A stretch of DNA of 49,384 nt from Bacteroidia bacterium (GCA_025057135.1 JANWXY010000053.1:1-49384), one strand, 5' to 3'. Shown: positions 33,639 to 41,453, numbered from the stretch's first letter. Numbers and translations: made by a program. Notes: generated by a model not told the origin, from the letters alone.

Positions 33639-34826
33639 ATGTCAGCGTCCGCAAAGACCTACGCTGTAACTGTGGATTATTTTGATGTAGAAGGATTTTA
33701 TACTCCAGAGCAGCGCACCATCCGTGATACGGTGCGCCAATGGGTCGAGGCTCGGGTCAAGCCGATTATTGATGACTATGCTCAGCGTGCTGAGTGTCCG
33801 ACACACCTTATACCAGAAATGGCTCAGTTGGGTATTTTTGGTCCTTTCATTCCTGAGGAATATGGAGGGGCGGGATTAGATTATCTATCGTATGGGCTAA
33901 TAATGCAGGAAGTGGAAGCGGGAGACTCGGGCATTCGCTCCATCGCTTCGGTTCAGAGCTCGCTCGTAATGTATCCTATATGGAAATTCGGTTCAGAAGC
34001 TCAGCGTCAGAAGTACCTTCCACGCTTAGCTCGGGGTGAGCTTATGGGGTGTTTCGGCCTTACTGAACCCAATCATGGTTCTAATCCTGCAGGAATGGAG
34101 ACCTACTTCTACGAGGAGGGCGATTACTACGTGGTCAATGGGCGTAAAATGTGGATATCTAATGCGCCTTTTGCGGATATAGCTGTAGTTTGGGCGAAAG
34201 ACCCTGAGGGGAAGATTCGGGGGCTCATTTTGGAGCGAGGCATGGAGGGTTTTTCAACGCCAGAAATGCATCGTAAATGGTCTCTGCGAGCATCGGCAAC
34301 CGGAGAGCTTATTATGGACCAAGTGCGAGTCCCCAAGGAAAACCTGCTTCCTGGTGTGGTCGGTCTAAAAGGCCCACTCTCCTGCTTGAATAGTGCGCGG
34401 TATGGGATCGCGTGGGGAGCCATCGGTGCCGCAATAGATTGTTACAGAACGGCTGTTCAGTATAGTTTGGAGCGAAAGCAGTTTGGCAAGCCTATCGCTT
34501 CCTTCCAACTCACCCAGAAAAAACTCGCTGAGATGCTTACCGAAATTACCAAAGCCCAACTATTAGCTTTACGGCTCGGTCAGCTCATGAATGAAGGTAG
34601 AGCTACCCCGCAGCAAATATCTATGGCTAAACGCAATAATGTAGCCATGGCGCTGGAAGTCGCCCGTACCGCCCGTCAGATTTTAGGCGGCATGGGTATT
34701 ATGGGCGACTATCCCATCATGCGTCATATGATGAACTTGGAGTCCGTCATTACTTACGAAGGCACCCATGAAGTACATCTTCTAATCACTGGGCAGGATA
34801 TTACGGGCTTATCCGCTTTCGTTTGA
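33639..34826 (+). CDS. Acyl-CoA dehydrogenase, glutaryl-CoA dehydrogenase-like
   Basis: A 395-residue flavoenzyme. Motifs are SVQSSLVMYPI, CFGLTEPNHGSNPAGMET (FAD and substrate contact), WISNAPFADIAVVWAK, ARYGIAWGAIGAA, RKQFGKPIASFQLTQKKLAEM and the C-terminal YEGTHEVHLLITGQDITG with the catalytic Glu. SVQSSLVMYPI and the NPAGMET block are characteristic of glutaryl-CoA dehydrogenase, which oxidises and decarboxylates glutaryl-CoA to crotonyl-CoA in lysine and tryptophan breakdown. Family call is firm; substrate is likely but inferred. Only an imperfect promoter box (TTATTTCG, N4) precedes it. scpB follows with a 1-nt overlap. Confidence 0.88.
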   Translation: MSASAKTYAVTVDYFDVEGFYTPEQRTIRDTVRQWVEARVKPIIDDYAQRAECPTHLIPEMAQLGIFGPFIPEEYGGAGLDYLSYGLIMQEVEAGDSGIRSIASVQSSLVMYPIWKFGSEAQRQKYLPRLARGELMGCFGLTEPNHGSNPAGMETYFYEEGDYYVVNGRKMWISNAPFADIAVVWAKDPEGKIRGLILERGMEGFSTPEMHRKWSLRASATGELIMDQVRVPKENLLPGVVGLKGPLSCLNSARYGIAWGAIGAAIDCYRTAVQYSLERKQFGKPIASFQLTQKKLAEMLTEITKAQLLALRLGQLMNEGRATPQQISMAKRNNVAMALEVARTARQILGGMGIMGDYPIMRHMMNLESVITYEGTHEVHLLITGQDITGLSAFV

Positions 34827-35428
34827 TGGAGAGTAACGAGGTTCAGACTGGATACCCTTTGGAGAATCTCATAGAGGCGATTCTCTTTACCAATAGCAAT
34901 CCTGTTTCCATCTCTGCCCTTCAGAAGGCGGTAGAGTACATAACTGGGACTTCCTATGTGCAGAAAGATATAGAACATGCCTTAGAGATACTGCGGCAGA
35001 GGTATTCTATCAGTAGTATTGAGATCATAGAGGTTGCAGGGGGATATGCACTGAGGACACGCCCGGGCTACGGTGAGGCCCTGGCGAAATATATCGGCTT
35101 GCAAAATCCCCTTCATTTATCTAAGCCACTCTTAGAAACTCTAGCCATAATTGCGTATCACCAACCGGTTACTCGTCCATTCATTAATCACTTGCGCGGT
35201 GTGCAGAGCGATTATGCAGTAGATAGACTTTTGGAGCTTGAGCTGATAGAACCCGCTGGTCGTGCGAACCTTCCAGGTAAGCCGCTTTCCTATCGTACAT
35301 CGGCAAAGTTCTTGGAACTTTTGGGATTGCGCAGCCTGGAGGACCTTCCTAAGCTTAGAGAACTTTCAGATACGCCATCTCCGCCAGACCCATCGCAGAT
35401 ACATCCAGCCGAAAATCAATCCGCATAA
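34826..35428 (+). CDS. scpB: Segregation and condensation protein B
   Basis: A 200-residue kleisin-associated winged-helix protein of the SMC-ScpAB condensin. Typical segments are LIEAILFTNSNPVSISALQKAV, IIEVAGGYALRTRPGY, and SKPLLETLAIIAYHQPVTRPFINHLRGVQSDYAVDRLLELELIEPAGRANLPGKPLSYRTS with the family's ETL..IAY.QP....I...RG..S core. The C-terminal tail is Pro-rich and dispensable-looking. ATG overlaps the upstream stop (TGATG). No scpA or smc is in the window. The last 63 nt overlap the convergent rhomboid gene. Confidence 0.9.
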   Translation: MESNEVQTGYPLENLIEAILFTNSNPVSISALQKAVEYITGTSYVQKDIEHALEILRQRYSISSIEIIEVAGGYALRTRPGYGEALAKYIGLQNPLHLSKPLLETLAIIAYHQPVTRPFINHLRGVQSDYAVDRLLELELIEPAGRANLPGKPLSYRTSAKFLELLGLRSLEDLPKLRELSDTPSPPDPSQIHPAENQSA

Positions 35429-35929
35429 GTGTCCGAAGTGGGATATCCCACCTAAGTTTGGACTCCACAGAAATGCTACGAGAGATATGATGCCGAAGGT
35501 AATCAGTAGCCAGCGGGCAGAAATCGGAATCGGAAAAGGAAAAATCACCAGTTGAGAGCGGGGAAAGAAGTAGGCATAAGCTAAAAGTACTCCGCTGACG
35601 CTGGTAGAGGCTCCGACCACGGGTACAGGTGACGGGTCTAAAAAGGCTAAAGCTAGTCCAGAGGCTATCCCCACGGATAGATAAAAAATCAGGAAGTTTC
35701 TCGGTCCCATCACCGCCTCCACTGGACCCCCTAAGCTCCAGAGGGCAAGCATATTAGCCAAGATGTGCCAGAAACTGCTATGAGTGAAAAAATAGGTGAC
35801 TAACTGCCAGACTCCGAAGTTCGCAGTTTTGTGTATAGCAAATAGAAATATAAGCTCAGGGAAACGAAAGTGCGCGAGCCAAATCAGAGCATTGATGATA
35901 ATCAGATGGGGGAGGGCTGAGTTTTTCAT
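35366..35929 (-). CDS. Rhomboid-family intramembrane serine protease, GAST variant
   Basis: A 187-residue membrane protein with about six TM helices. FTHSSFWHILANMLALWSLGGPVE matches the rhomboid H-x-x-x-N element. VVGASTSVSGVLLAYAYFFP carries the catalytic-Ser segment, and ISHFGHLCGLIFGW the catalytic His. The usual GxSG motif reads GAST, with the Gly after the Ser replaced by Thr. The next residues (SVSG) offer a second S.SG-like match, so which Ser is active, if any, is uncertain. It would cleave TM segments of membrane proteins. The start is 6 nt after a TAGCTTTG box. Confidence 0.82.
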   Translation of the reverse strand: MKNSALPHLIIINALIWLAHFRFPELIFLFAIHKTANFGVWQLVTYFFTHSSFWHILANMLALWSLGGPVEAVMGPRNFLIFYLSVGIASGLALAFLDPSPVPVVGASTSVSGVLLAYAYFFPRSQLVIFPFPIPISARWLLITFGIISLVAFLWSPNLGGISHFGHLCGLIFGWMYLRWVWRRWRI

Positions 35930-35935
35930 CTTTCA

Positions 35936-35943
35936 CAAAGCTA
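35936..35943 (-). promoter_or_regulatory. -7 promoter box TAGCTTTG, N6 before rhomboid ATG
   Basis: Perfect TAnnTTTG on the minus strand, overlapping the stop of the gene upstream, 6 nt before ATG 35929. Confidence 0.58.
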
Positions 35944-36822
35944 CAGACGCCTGCGCTTCTTTTGCCGCCGGGAAGCTGATTCAGACCGAGGCGGCTCATA
36001 GCGAGGTAAAGCATATGGCGCAGAATAGATAGAGTATGTCAGCGTACGATTGAAAGGAAAATCTAAGAAAAACTGAATCATGCCTTTGTCCGAAGCTTTG
36101 GCACTTCGTAATTTTTTGTAAAGTTCATAGTAAGCCTCCGCATAATCCAAAGAGTCAGCCACCTTCTCCAAAGTTCTCTCTTGCTCTTCAGCTTGAATGG
36201 CATCTTCGGAGACAGGCTGCTTCATGAGGCTATCTAATACCATCCTAAGCCTTTTTTTTTCTCTTTTGAAGTACTTCACGATTGTGTCCCCGTAGTCTAC
36301 AATCCCTTTCAACATAAGGGCTGGCGTCTCTAAGACCACCGGTACATCTTCTAAGCTTTCCGCAGAACTCACTATGGCTAAGTACACTGGTAGACTCCGA
36401 GTGTGTATGACCTTTCCATCTATCCGGACCTGTTCTGTCTTGACGACATAAAGATACCATGTTTCAAATCCATAAATCAAAGGATACCCCTTGCTGTTCT
36501 GCAATTTGGGGCGGACGAGCTGCACTAAAAAAGGACGCTCTGTGGATACTCGTAGGGTCTGAATATCCCCTATAGGCAGGTATTGCTGGACGGGGGAGTC
36601 TATGAGCCGAAGGGGCGGAAGAATTTTTGGTGGATTGAGCAGAGTATCCTGCTCCAAAGGTGGAGGGGCTGTGGTTAGGCTGGTAATCGTATCTCGGCTT
36701 GTACTATCTGAGGGGGCGGACGACTCTGAAAAAATATCCTCCAGAAAGTCCTCATCTATTTGGTCTCTGCCCTGTCCATACAGTAGAACTACAAATAGTC
36801 CAAACCAGACTCCTAAGCGCAC
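35941..36822 (-). CDS. Secreted protein, function unknown
   Basis: A 293-residue protein with a signal peptide (VRLGVWFGLFVVLLYGQG) and then an acidic, Ser/Thr/Pro-rich low-complexity stretch (DEDFLEDIFSESSAPSDSTS to about residue 75). A folded part with GFETWYLYVVKTEQVRIDGKVIHTR follows. Further on is a highly charged helical region with KYFKREKKRLRMVLDSLMK and the tail ends in a basic patch (RRQKKRRRL). I recognise no family. The GTG start lies 5 nt after a TACTTTTG box; the longer ATG start nine codons upstream precedes that box. The stop sits inside the promoter of the rhomboid gene. Confidence 0.62.
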   Translation of the reverse strand: MRLGVWFGLFVVLLYGQGRDQIDEDFLEDIFSESSAPSDSTSRDTITSLTTAPPPLEQDTLLNPPKILPPLRLIDSPVQQYLPIGDIQTLRVSTERPFLVQLVRPKLQNSKGYPLIYGFETWYLYVVKTEQVRIDGKVIHTRSLPVYLAIVSSAESLEDVPVVLETPALMLKGIVDYGDTIVKYFKREKKRLRMVLDSLMKQPVSEDAIQAEEQERTLEKVADSLDYAEAYYELYKKLRSAKASDKGMIQFFLDFPFNRTLTYSIYSAPYALPRYEPPRSESASRRQKKRRRL

Positions 36823-36827
36823 TTTGC

Positions 36828-36835
36828 CAAAAGTA
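36828..36835 (-). promoter_or_regulatory. -7 promoter box TACTTTTG, N5 before GTG 36822
   Basis: Perfect TAnnTTTG on the minus strand; it sets the GTG start of the secreted protein. Confidence 0.6.
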
Positions 36836-36944
36836 TGAAAGTATCTCAATAGCTATCAAGCAAGAGACATGGTACTATTACAGGGTCATAAACGAAGGTA
36901 GAGGCATGGTGCCCACTCAAAGGCTAATATTACTCTATTTAGCG

Positions 36945-36952
36945 TACCTTTG
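36945..36952 (+). promoter_or_regulatory. -7 promoter box TACCTTTG, N6 before ATG 36959
   Basis: Perfect TAnnTTTG 6 nt before the small membrane-protein ATG. Confidence 0.6.
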
Positions 36953-36958
36953 GCGGGT

Positions 36959-37300
36959 ATGAGATTTCTGCTGTACATCCTGCTCGGAATAGCAAGCCTA
37001 CGACCTGCCTACAGCGTCGTGAGTACTAACAATGTTCAAGTGGTCGAGTTGACTTCCGCTGAACCCGTCAAACGGAAAAGCTTCTGGCATCGCCTAAAGG
37101 AAAAAGCTCAGCGGTACTGGCAGACACTTAGTGAAAAGTTGCGTACCGCTGCTGATGACCTTGTGAGGCTACTAATCATAGCACTCATTATAGCGTTGGC
37201 GGTGAGCATCGTAGTCTGGTTTTTGCCATGGCCTCTGGATGTGTTGATAGCTACTTTGGCGCTGGTGATATTACTTATTTTCCTCCTACGCTATATTTGA
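36959..37300 (+). CDS. Small membrane protein, function unknown
   Basis: A 113-residue protein. The N-terminus is a cleavable signal or first TM (FLLYILLGIASLRPAYS). A basic amphipathic stretch follows (KRKSFWHRLKEKAQRYWQTLSEKLR), then two closely spaced TM segments (LLIIALIIALAVSIVVWFL and LDVLIATLALVILLIFLL). Small proteins of this plan are common in Bacteroidota, but I do not recognise a named family. The frame also opens at a TTG inside the promoter box, which cannot be the start. The tRNA-Arg follows after 29 nt and has its own box. Confidence 0.6.
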   Translation: MRFLLYILLGIASLRPAYSVVSTNNVQVVELTSAEPVKRKSFWHRLKEKAQRYWQTLSEKLRTAADDLVRLLIIALIIALAVSIVVWFLPWPLDVLIATLALVILLIFLLRYI

Positions 37301-37313
37301 CAATGTAAAGTAG

Positions 37314-37321
37314 TACTTTTG
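37314..37321 (+). promoter_or_regulatory. -7 promoter box TACTTTTG for tRNA-Arg/rplY
   Basis: Perfect TAnnTTTG, 8 nt before the tRNA 5' end. It is the only visible promoter for rplY as well. Confidence 0.62.
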
Positions 37322-37329
37322 CGTACTCT

Positions 37330-37403
37330 GCACCCGTAGCTCAATTGGATAGAGCACCAGACTTCGGATCTGGCGGTTGGGGGTTCGAGTCCTCCCGGGT
37401 GCG
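37330..37403 (+). tRNA. tRNA-Arg (anticodon TCG)
   Basis: A 74-nt cloverleaf with acceptor GCACCCG/CGGGTGC and discriminator G. The D-arm segment is GCTCAATTGGATAGAGC, the anticodon arm CCAGA-CTTCGGA-TCTGG (anticodon TCG) and the T-arm GGGGG-TTCGAGT-CCTCC. CCA is not encoded. The rplY ATG begins 2 nt after the discriminator base. Confidence 0.95.
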
Positions 37404-37405
37404 CT

Positions 37406-37969
37406 ATGCAGGTGTATAAGTTGAGTGGGGAACGGCGGATTCCTGATGGCACGCGTGAAGCTCGCCGCCTACGGCGGGCAGGATTGGTACCTTGTGCGCT
37501 CTATGGCAAAGGCATACAGGAAACTTTTGTTCTGCCGCAGACAGAGGCGCATAAAGTCGTTTTTACCCCTCATGTGTATTTATTTGAGATAGGTTTGGGG
37601 GAGCGGATGCATAATGCTATTCTGCGGGAGTATCAGCTTCACCCCGTGCATGATTATGTCCTACATTTAGATTTTATGGCTTGTGGGTTAGAGGATGAAG
37701 TTACGGTGGCCTTGCCGGTCAAGCTCACTGGCGTGGCTGAGGGTGTGCAAATGGGTGGAAAGCTCGTTCCGCTCACCCGACGGCTGCGTGTGCGTGGCCG
37801 CGTGAAAGATTTACCTGCTGTCTTAGAAATAGACATTTCGCCCCTAAAGCTTGGGAAAACTTTGAGTGTAGGTAAGCTCTCCTTCCCTAATCTGCAGATT
37901 GTAGCTTCCCCAGATACAGCGATTGCGCGCATTGAGATACCTCGGGCACTCCGCACCCAGCAGGGATAA
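37406..37969 (+). CDS. rplY: 50S ribosomal protein L25 (Ctc/TL5 type)
   Basis: A 187-residue long-form L25 that binds 5S rRNA. The N-terminal L25 domain (SGERRIPDGTREARRLRRAGLVPCALYGKG) is followed by the C-terminal TL5-type domain. That includes HPVHDYVLHLDFMA, VKLTGVAEGVQMGGKLVPLTRRLRVRGRVKDLP and the DISPLKLGKTLSVGKL segment. The ATG comes 2 nt after tRNA-Arg, leaving no room for a promoter or ribosome site, so the mRNA is probably released by tRNA 3' processing. The DUF4230 gene overlaps its stop by 1 nt (TAATG). Confidence 0.92.
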   Translation: MQVYKLSGERRIPDGTREARRLRRAGLVPCALYGKGIQETFVLPQTEAHKVVFTPHVYLFEIGLGERMHNAILREYQLHPVHDYVLHLDFMACGLEDEVTVALPVKLTGVAEGVQMGGKLVPLTRRLRVRGRVKDLPAVLEIDISPLKLGKTLSVGKLSFPNLQIVASPDTAIARIEIPRALRTQQG

Positions 37970-38580
37970 TGCGCGCCTTCCTGCGCTATGGTATAGTTGG
38001 GATTATCGGTGTAGTCGCGGGTTTATTTTTGGCGTATTATATCAAGCGTTCGGCTCCGAGAGAGAACGCTCCCCCTCCCTCAGTTGAGGCGCATGCGATA
38101 CTTATTCAGCGAATCGCTGAATTGGGACAAATGGAGCTTCTACAGTATCAGACTCGGGACGTTGTGCGCAAGGAATGGACGTATGTTGTCCCTTTTACCA
38201 GTTCTCGTTTGCTGATTGTGGTGGCAGGGGAGGGGCGAGTTTGCATGGATTTTTCTGCGGTGAAGGTTTTAGAAGCTGACTGGAATAGCCGTTCTGTCAA
38301 ACTGGGCTTGCCCCCACCGACGCTCTGCGTGGTGCGGATAGACCCTTCCCAATCACAGGTGTATGATGCAGATTTTTCCGTCATAGAATGGTGGCAAGGA
38401 AACGAAGCTGATAGGGTGCGAGAGGCGCTATCAGCGGCTCAGGAGACACTTCGGGTACAGCTTATTCGGCAGCTTCCCGTGGAGTCTGCGCAGAGGCAGG
38501 CGGAGACTTTGCTGCGCAGCTTTTGCGAAGGTATGGGATGGAAAACAGTGTCTTTTGTTCCGCTTTCCCGAGACAGTTGA
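37969..38580 (+). CDS. DUF4230-family membrane-anchored protein
   Basis: A 203-residue protein with one N-terminal TM (YGIVGIIGVVAGLFLAYYI), then a soluble domain. ILIQRIAELGQMELLQYQTRDVV is the DUF4230 signature (I..LG.L......). It is followed by beta strands (RLLIVVAGEGRVCMDFSAVKVLEAD) and a C-terminal amphipathic helix. The family is common in Bacteroidota and Firmicutes with no assigned function. Topology puts the domain outside the cytoplasm. It is coupled to rplY by a 1-nt overlap, which gives no functional clue. A convergent folA gene ends 11 nt downstream. Confidence 0.75.
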   Translation: MRAFLRYGIVGIIGVVAGLFLAYYIKRSAPRENAPPPSVEAHAILIQRIAELGQMELLQYQTRDVVRKEWTYVVPFTSSRLLIVVAGEGRVCMDFSAVKVLEADWNSRSVKLGLPPPTLCVVRIDPSQSQVYDADFSVIEWWQGNEADRVREALSAAQETLRVQLIRQLPVESAQRQAETLLRSFCEGMGWKTVSFVPLSRDS

Positions 38581-38591
38581 GCATTCATTAT

Positions 38592-39089
38592 TTATTGTAA
38601 CGCCTGCTTTTGGCGGTGATATTCTACCCGCGTGAATGAGATACACCCCTCATAAAAGTACTCCCATGCATACGGCTGCCACTCTTCCTCCGATATAGCG
38701 GGAAAAGTGGTATCACCCTCAGTGTGGATAAATATCCATGTAAGATACAGGCGCTGCACTTCGGGGATGCCAATCGCCCACCGGAAGATCATCTCCCCCC
38801 CAGCGAAAAAAACGGGCTTACTCTGGTTAGCCAAAGCTTTGACTAACTCCGAGGGAGTGGCGAATATGCGTCCGTGGGGAAACTCCGTCATCTGCCGACT
38901 AAGAAGCCATATTTCTCGTCCGGGAAGGGGACTGGTTATGCTTTCCCAGGTACGGCGTCCCATGACTAAAATACCGCCCCAAGTCAGTTCCCGAAATAGC
39001 CTGAGCTCTAAGGATATCCTCCATGGTAACTTTCCTGACCGCCCTATCACTCGGGATGGGTATGCTGCAGCCGCTACAATGCTCCACAT
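38592..39089 (-). CDS. folA: Dihydrofolate reductase
   Basis: A 165-residue enzyme reducing dihydrofolate to tetrahydrofolate with NADPH. The family pattern is visible as GRSGKLPWRISLELRLFRELT, ILVMGRRTWESI, LPGREIWLLSR and VFFAGGEMIFRWAI. DTTFPAISEEEW is the usual C-terminal segment. The active-site acid that is Asp27 in Escherichia coli is Glu here (LPWRISLEL), as in vertebrate enzymes. It starts 4 nt after a TACCTTTA box. No thyA is adjacent. Confidence 0.92.
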   Translation of the reverse strand: MWSIVAAAAYPSRVIGRSGKLPWRISLELRLFRELTWGGILVMGRRTWESITSPLPGREIWLLSRQMTEFPHGRIFATPSELVKALANQSKPVFFAGGEMIFRWAIGIPEVQRLYLTWIFIHTEGDTTFPAISEEEWQPYAWEYFYEGCISFTRVEYHRQKQALQ

Positions 39090-39093
39090 GTCG

Positions 39094-39101
39094 TAAAGGT
39101 A
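39094..39101 (-). promoter_or_regulatory. -7 promoter box TACCTTTA, N4 before folA ATG
   Basis: One mismatch (final A) to TAnnTTTG on the minus strand, with the standard 4-nt spacing. Confidence 0.55.
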
Positions 39102-39133
39102 GGCATTGCAGAAATTGATTCGCCGTTTTTTTG

Positions 39134-39141
39134 TTTCTTTG
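39134..39141 (+). promoter_or_regulatory. Probable -7 box TTTCTTTG for sufB
   Basis: One mismatch to TAnnTTTG, 15 nt before the sufB ATG; a short leader would result. Confidence 0.35.
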
Positions 39142-39156
39142 GTCTAAATAAAAACT

Positions 39157-40611
39157 ATGGAAGCACCTGCGCAAGATCAAGTCCTCACGCAGCATCTGTC
39201 CAAGGAATATGAATGGGGCTTTGAGGCTCTGCTGGAAGAGGAGTTAGCTCCCAAAGGCCTCAACGAGTCCGTCATAGAATTTATCTGGTCCAAAAAGAAA
39301 GAACCACCTTTCATGCTGGATTTTCGGATGCGAGCGTATCGCGCCTGGAAAGAAATGAAGGAACCCCACTGGCTCAATGCTCACTATGAGCCCATAGACT
39401 ATCAGGATGCCTACTATTACGCCGCACCAAAAACCTTGTCTGAAAACCGTCCCAAATCCATGGACGAAGTAGACCCTGAGATTCGGCGGATCTTTGATAG
39501 ATTAGGTATTCCTCTACATGAGCAGGAGATTCTCGCTGGTGTAGCAGTGGATGCCGTCTTAGATAGCGTGTCTGTGGCTACTACATACAAAGAAAGGCTC
39601 GCCAAAATGGGTATCATCTTCTGCTCTATGAGCGAAGCCCTGGAAAACTATCCTGACCTCGTGAAGAAGTATCTGGGTACGGTCGTCCCGTATAACGATA
39701 ACTTTTTCGCTGGCTTGAATTCCGCTGTCTTTAGCGATGGAAGCTTTGTATATGTGCCCAAGGGGGTTCGTTGTCCAATAGAACTCTCTACTTACTTCCG
39801 CATCAACGCTCGTAAAACGGGACAGTTTGAGCGAACTCTCATTATAGCGGATGAAGGGGCTTATGTAAGCTACTTAGAGGGATGTACGGCGCCTAAGAGG
39901 TCCGAGCATCAACTGCATGCGGCGGTGGTAGAGCTTGTGGCGCTTCCGAATAGTTACATCAAGTACTCTACCGTCCAAAACTGGTATCCAGGCGATAAGG
40001 AGGGACGTGGCGGTATCTTGAACTTCGTGACTAAGCGCGGGATAGCCTACGAGCGCGCTAAAATATCTTGGACTCAGGTAGAAACCGGCTCTGCTATCAC
40101 CTGGAAATATCCCAGCGTTATCCTCAAAGGCGATCATTCGGTTGGAGAGTTTTATTCGGTCGCAGTGACCAATAATCATCAACAGGCAGATACGGGGACT
40201 AAGATGATTCATATAGGGAAAAATACCCGTAGTCGTATCGTCTCCAAGGGGATATCAGCTGGTAAAAGTAATAATACCTATCGTGGGCTCGTTCAGGTTA
40301 TGCCGAGCGCTGAGCAAGCCCGCAACTTCTCTCAATGCGACTCCCTTTTGATCGGTAGCACTTGCGGAGCGCACACTTTTCCCTATGTAGATGTGCGCAA
40401 TCCCTCTGCTATTGTTGAGCACGAAGCCACGACTTCTAAGATTGGCGAGGACATTCTTTTCTACTGTAATCAGCGCGGCATCCCTACTCAAGAAGCAGTG
40501 GAGCTAATTATCAATGGCTATTGTCAAGAAGTTTTAGCCCATTTACCGTTGGAGTTTGCGGTAGAAGCTCGGAAGCTCCTCGCCATCAGCTTGGAGGGAA
40601 GCGTAGGATGA
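39157..40611 (+). CDS. sufB: Fe-S cluster assembly protein SufB
   Basis: A 484-residue scaffold subunit of the SUF system that builds Fe-S clusters with SufC and SufD. Characteristic segments are [17 protein letters not shown], the [35 protein letters not shown] block, [40 protein letters not shown] with the conserved Cys used for cluster building, and a C-terminal [22 protein letters not shown]. Full length. It is usually the first gene of sufBCDS, but here no sufC follows; the next gene is convergent gmhA. An unusual separation of sufB from its partners. Confidence 0.94.
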   Translation: MEAPAQDQVLTQHLSKEYEWGFEALLEEELAPKGLNESVIEFIWSKKKEPPFMLDFRMRAYRAWKEMKEPHWLNAHYEPIDYQDAYYYAAPKTLSENRPKSMDEVDPEIRRIFDRLGIPLHEQEILAGVAVDAVLDSVSVATTYKERLAKMGIIFCSMSEALENYPDLVKKYLGTVVPYNDNFFAGLNSAVFSDGSFVYVPKGVRCPIELSTYFRINARKTGQFERTLIIADEGAYVSYLEGCTAPKRSEHQLHAAVVELVALPNSYIKYSTVQNWYPGDKEGRGGILNFVTKRGIAYERAKISWTQVETGSAITWKYPSVILKGDHSVGEFYSVAVTNNHQQADTGTKMIHIGKNTRSRIVSKGISAGKSNNTYRGLVQVMPSAEQARNFSQCDSLLIGSTCGAHTFPYVDVRNPSAIVEHEATTSKIGEDILFYCNQRGIPTQEAVELIINGYCQEVLAHLPLEFAVEARKLLAISLEGSVG

Positions 40612-40727
40612 AGGGTATGAGGCTTCTGCTCTGATATATCCCGCAGTCACATCTACTGGAAGGTAGTTTTTGAGTGGATGAGTTTTTGATGGAGAATCCC
40701 GGGTAGGAGAGTTATGCCTATACTTTG

Positions 40728-40824
40728 ATGCTAAGGGAGCGCGTCCCGGACGCTTGGAGAATGCCTCGGTGCGTACTCAGTCCAGCAGCCACTACCTATA
40801 GCTTGCTGACTCTGTACGCTTTTC
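40728..40824 (+). ncRNA. Candidate small RNA between sufB and gmhA
   Basis: The gap 40612-40876 holds no convincing protein gene. A promoter-like TA-N3-TTTG lies at 40719-40727, a GGGA/TCCC hairpin at 40735-40747 and a long interrupted stem followed by TTTT at 40771-40823. Together they would define a transcript of about 95 nt. It does not match SRP RNA (no GGAAGNAGC loop) or tRNA. The box has an N3 rather than N2 spacer, and the hairpin could instead be the sufB terminator, so this is tentative. Confidence 0.3.
40771..40823 (+). terminator. Terminator-like interrupted hairpin with T4
   Basis: GCGTAC (40771-40776), AGT (40779-40781) and CAGCA (40783-40787) pair with TGCTG (40804-40808), ACT (40809-40811) and GTACGC (40814-40819). 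The breaks are a symmetric TC/CT internal loop and one bulged C; TTTT follows. The U-run lies on the plus strand only, so it ends sufB or a small RNA, not gmhA. Confidence 0.55.
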
Positions 40825-40876
40825 TATACAACTCTCTGAACAACCAGGCTCTGCCTTGCAAAGCGGATACCGCGTT

Positions 40877-41449
40877 TCAAAAGAGGGCTTTTTCCACTAT
40901 CTCGCAGATAATATGTCCTACGAGCATGTGAGCTTCCTGAATCCTGGGGGTATCCGTAGAAGGTACTTGTAGAAGGTAATCGCAGCGTCCGACCATTTTT
41001 CCGCCCGTAGCGCCCGTGAGTCCTATTGTGAGCATGCCGATTTCTCTGGCGGTGTCAATCGCCTTGAGGATATTTGGGGAGTTGCCGGAAGTGCTCATAG
41101 CCCATAGTAAATCGCCCGGGCGCCCCCATCCCCGCAGTAGACGGGAAAAAGTTTCCTCATAGCTGTAATCATTCGCTACGGCTGTCAGAAATGAAGTATT
41201 CACATGAAGGGCTTCGGCTGGAAGCGGTGCCCGATCCTTGTAATATCGCCCAGTAAATTCTGCAGCAAGGTGTTGAGCGTCGGCTGCACTACCCCCATTC
41301 CCGCAGAAAAATAGTCGTCCTCCCGACTGAAAGGTCTTGATAATCGTTTGGGCGATTTGTTCTATGAGCTGCAGATAGCTTTCTGAGCTGAGGATAGCCT
41401 GCTTTACCGCTAAGCTATCTGAAAATGCCCGTTGGATGACTGCACGCAC
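40877..41449 (-). CDS. gmhA: Sedoheptulose-7-phosphate isomerase (SIS domain)
   Basis: A 190-residue SIS-domain enzyme making D-glycero-D-manno-heptose 7-phosphate for lipopolysaccharide core or other heptose glycans. Diagnostic segments are FFCGNGGSAADAQHLAAEFTGRYYKDRAPLPAEAL, VANDYSYEETFSRLL, AMSTSGNSPNILKAI, TIGLTGATGGKM and RIQEAHMLVGHIICEIVE. The longest frame starts at 41482, but GTG 41449 lies exactly 4 nt after a perfect TACCTTTG box, which lies inside the longer frame. That makes the GTG the start. Other heptose genes are not nearby. Confidence 0.9.
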   Translation of the reverse strand: MRAVIQRAFSDSLAVKQAILSSESYLQLIEQIAQTIIKTFQSGGRLFFCGNGGSAADAQHLAAEFTGRYYKDRAPLPAEALHVNTSFLTAVANDYSYEETFSRLLRGWGRPGDLLWAMSTSGNSPNILKAIDTAREIGMLTIGLTGATGGKMVGRCDYLLQVPSTDTPRIQEAHMLVGHIICEIVEKALF

Positions 41450-41453
41450 GATG

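Noticed and set aside
40771-40823. SRP (4.5S) RNA or tmRNA
   Set aside because: The diagnostic GGAAGNAGC loop of SRP RNA and the tRNA-like ends of tmRNA are absent.
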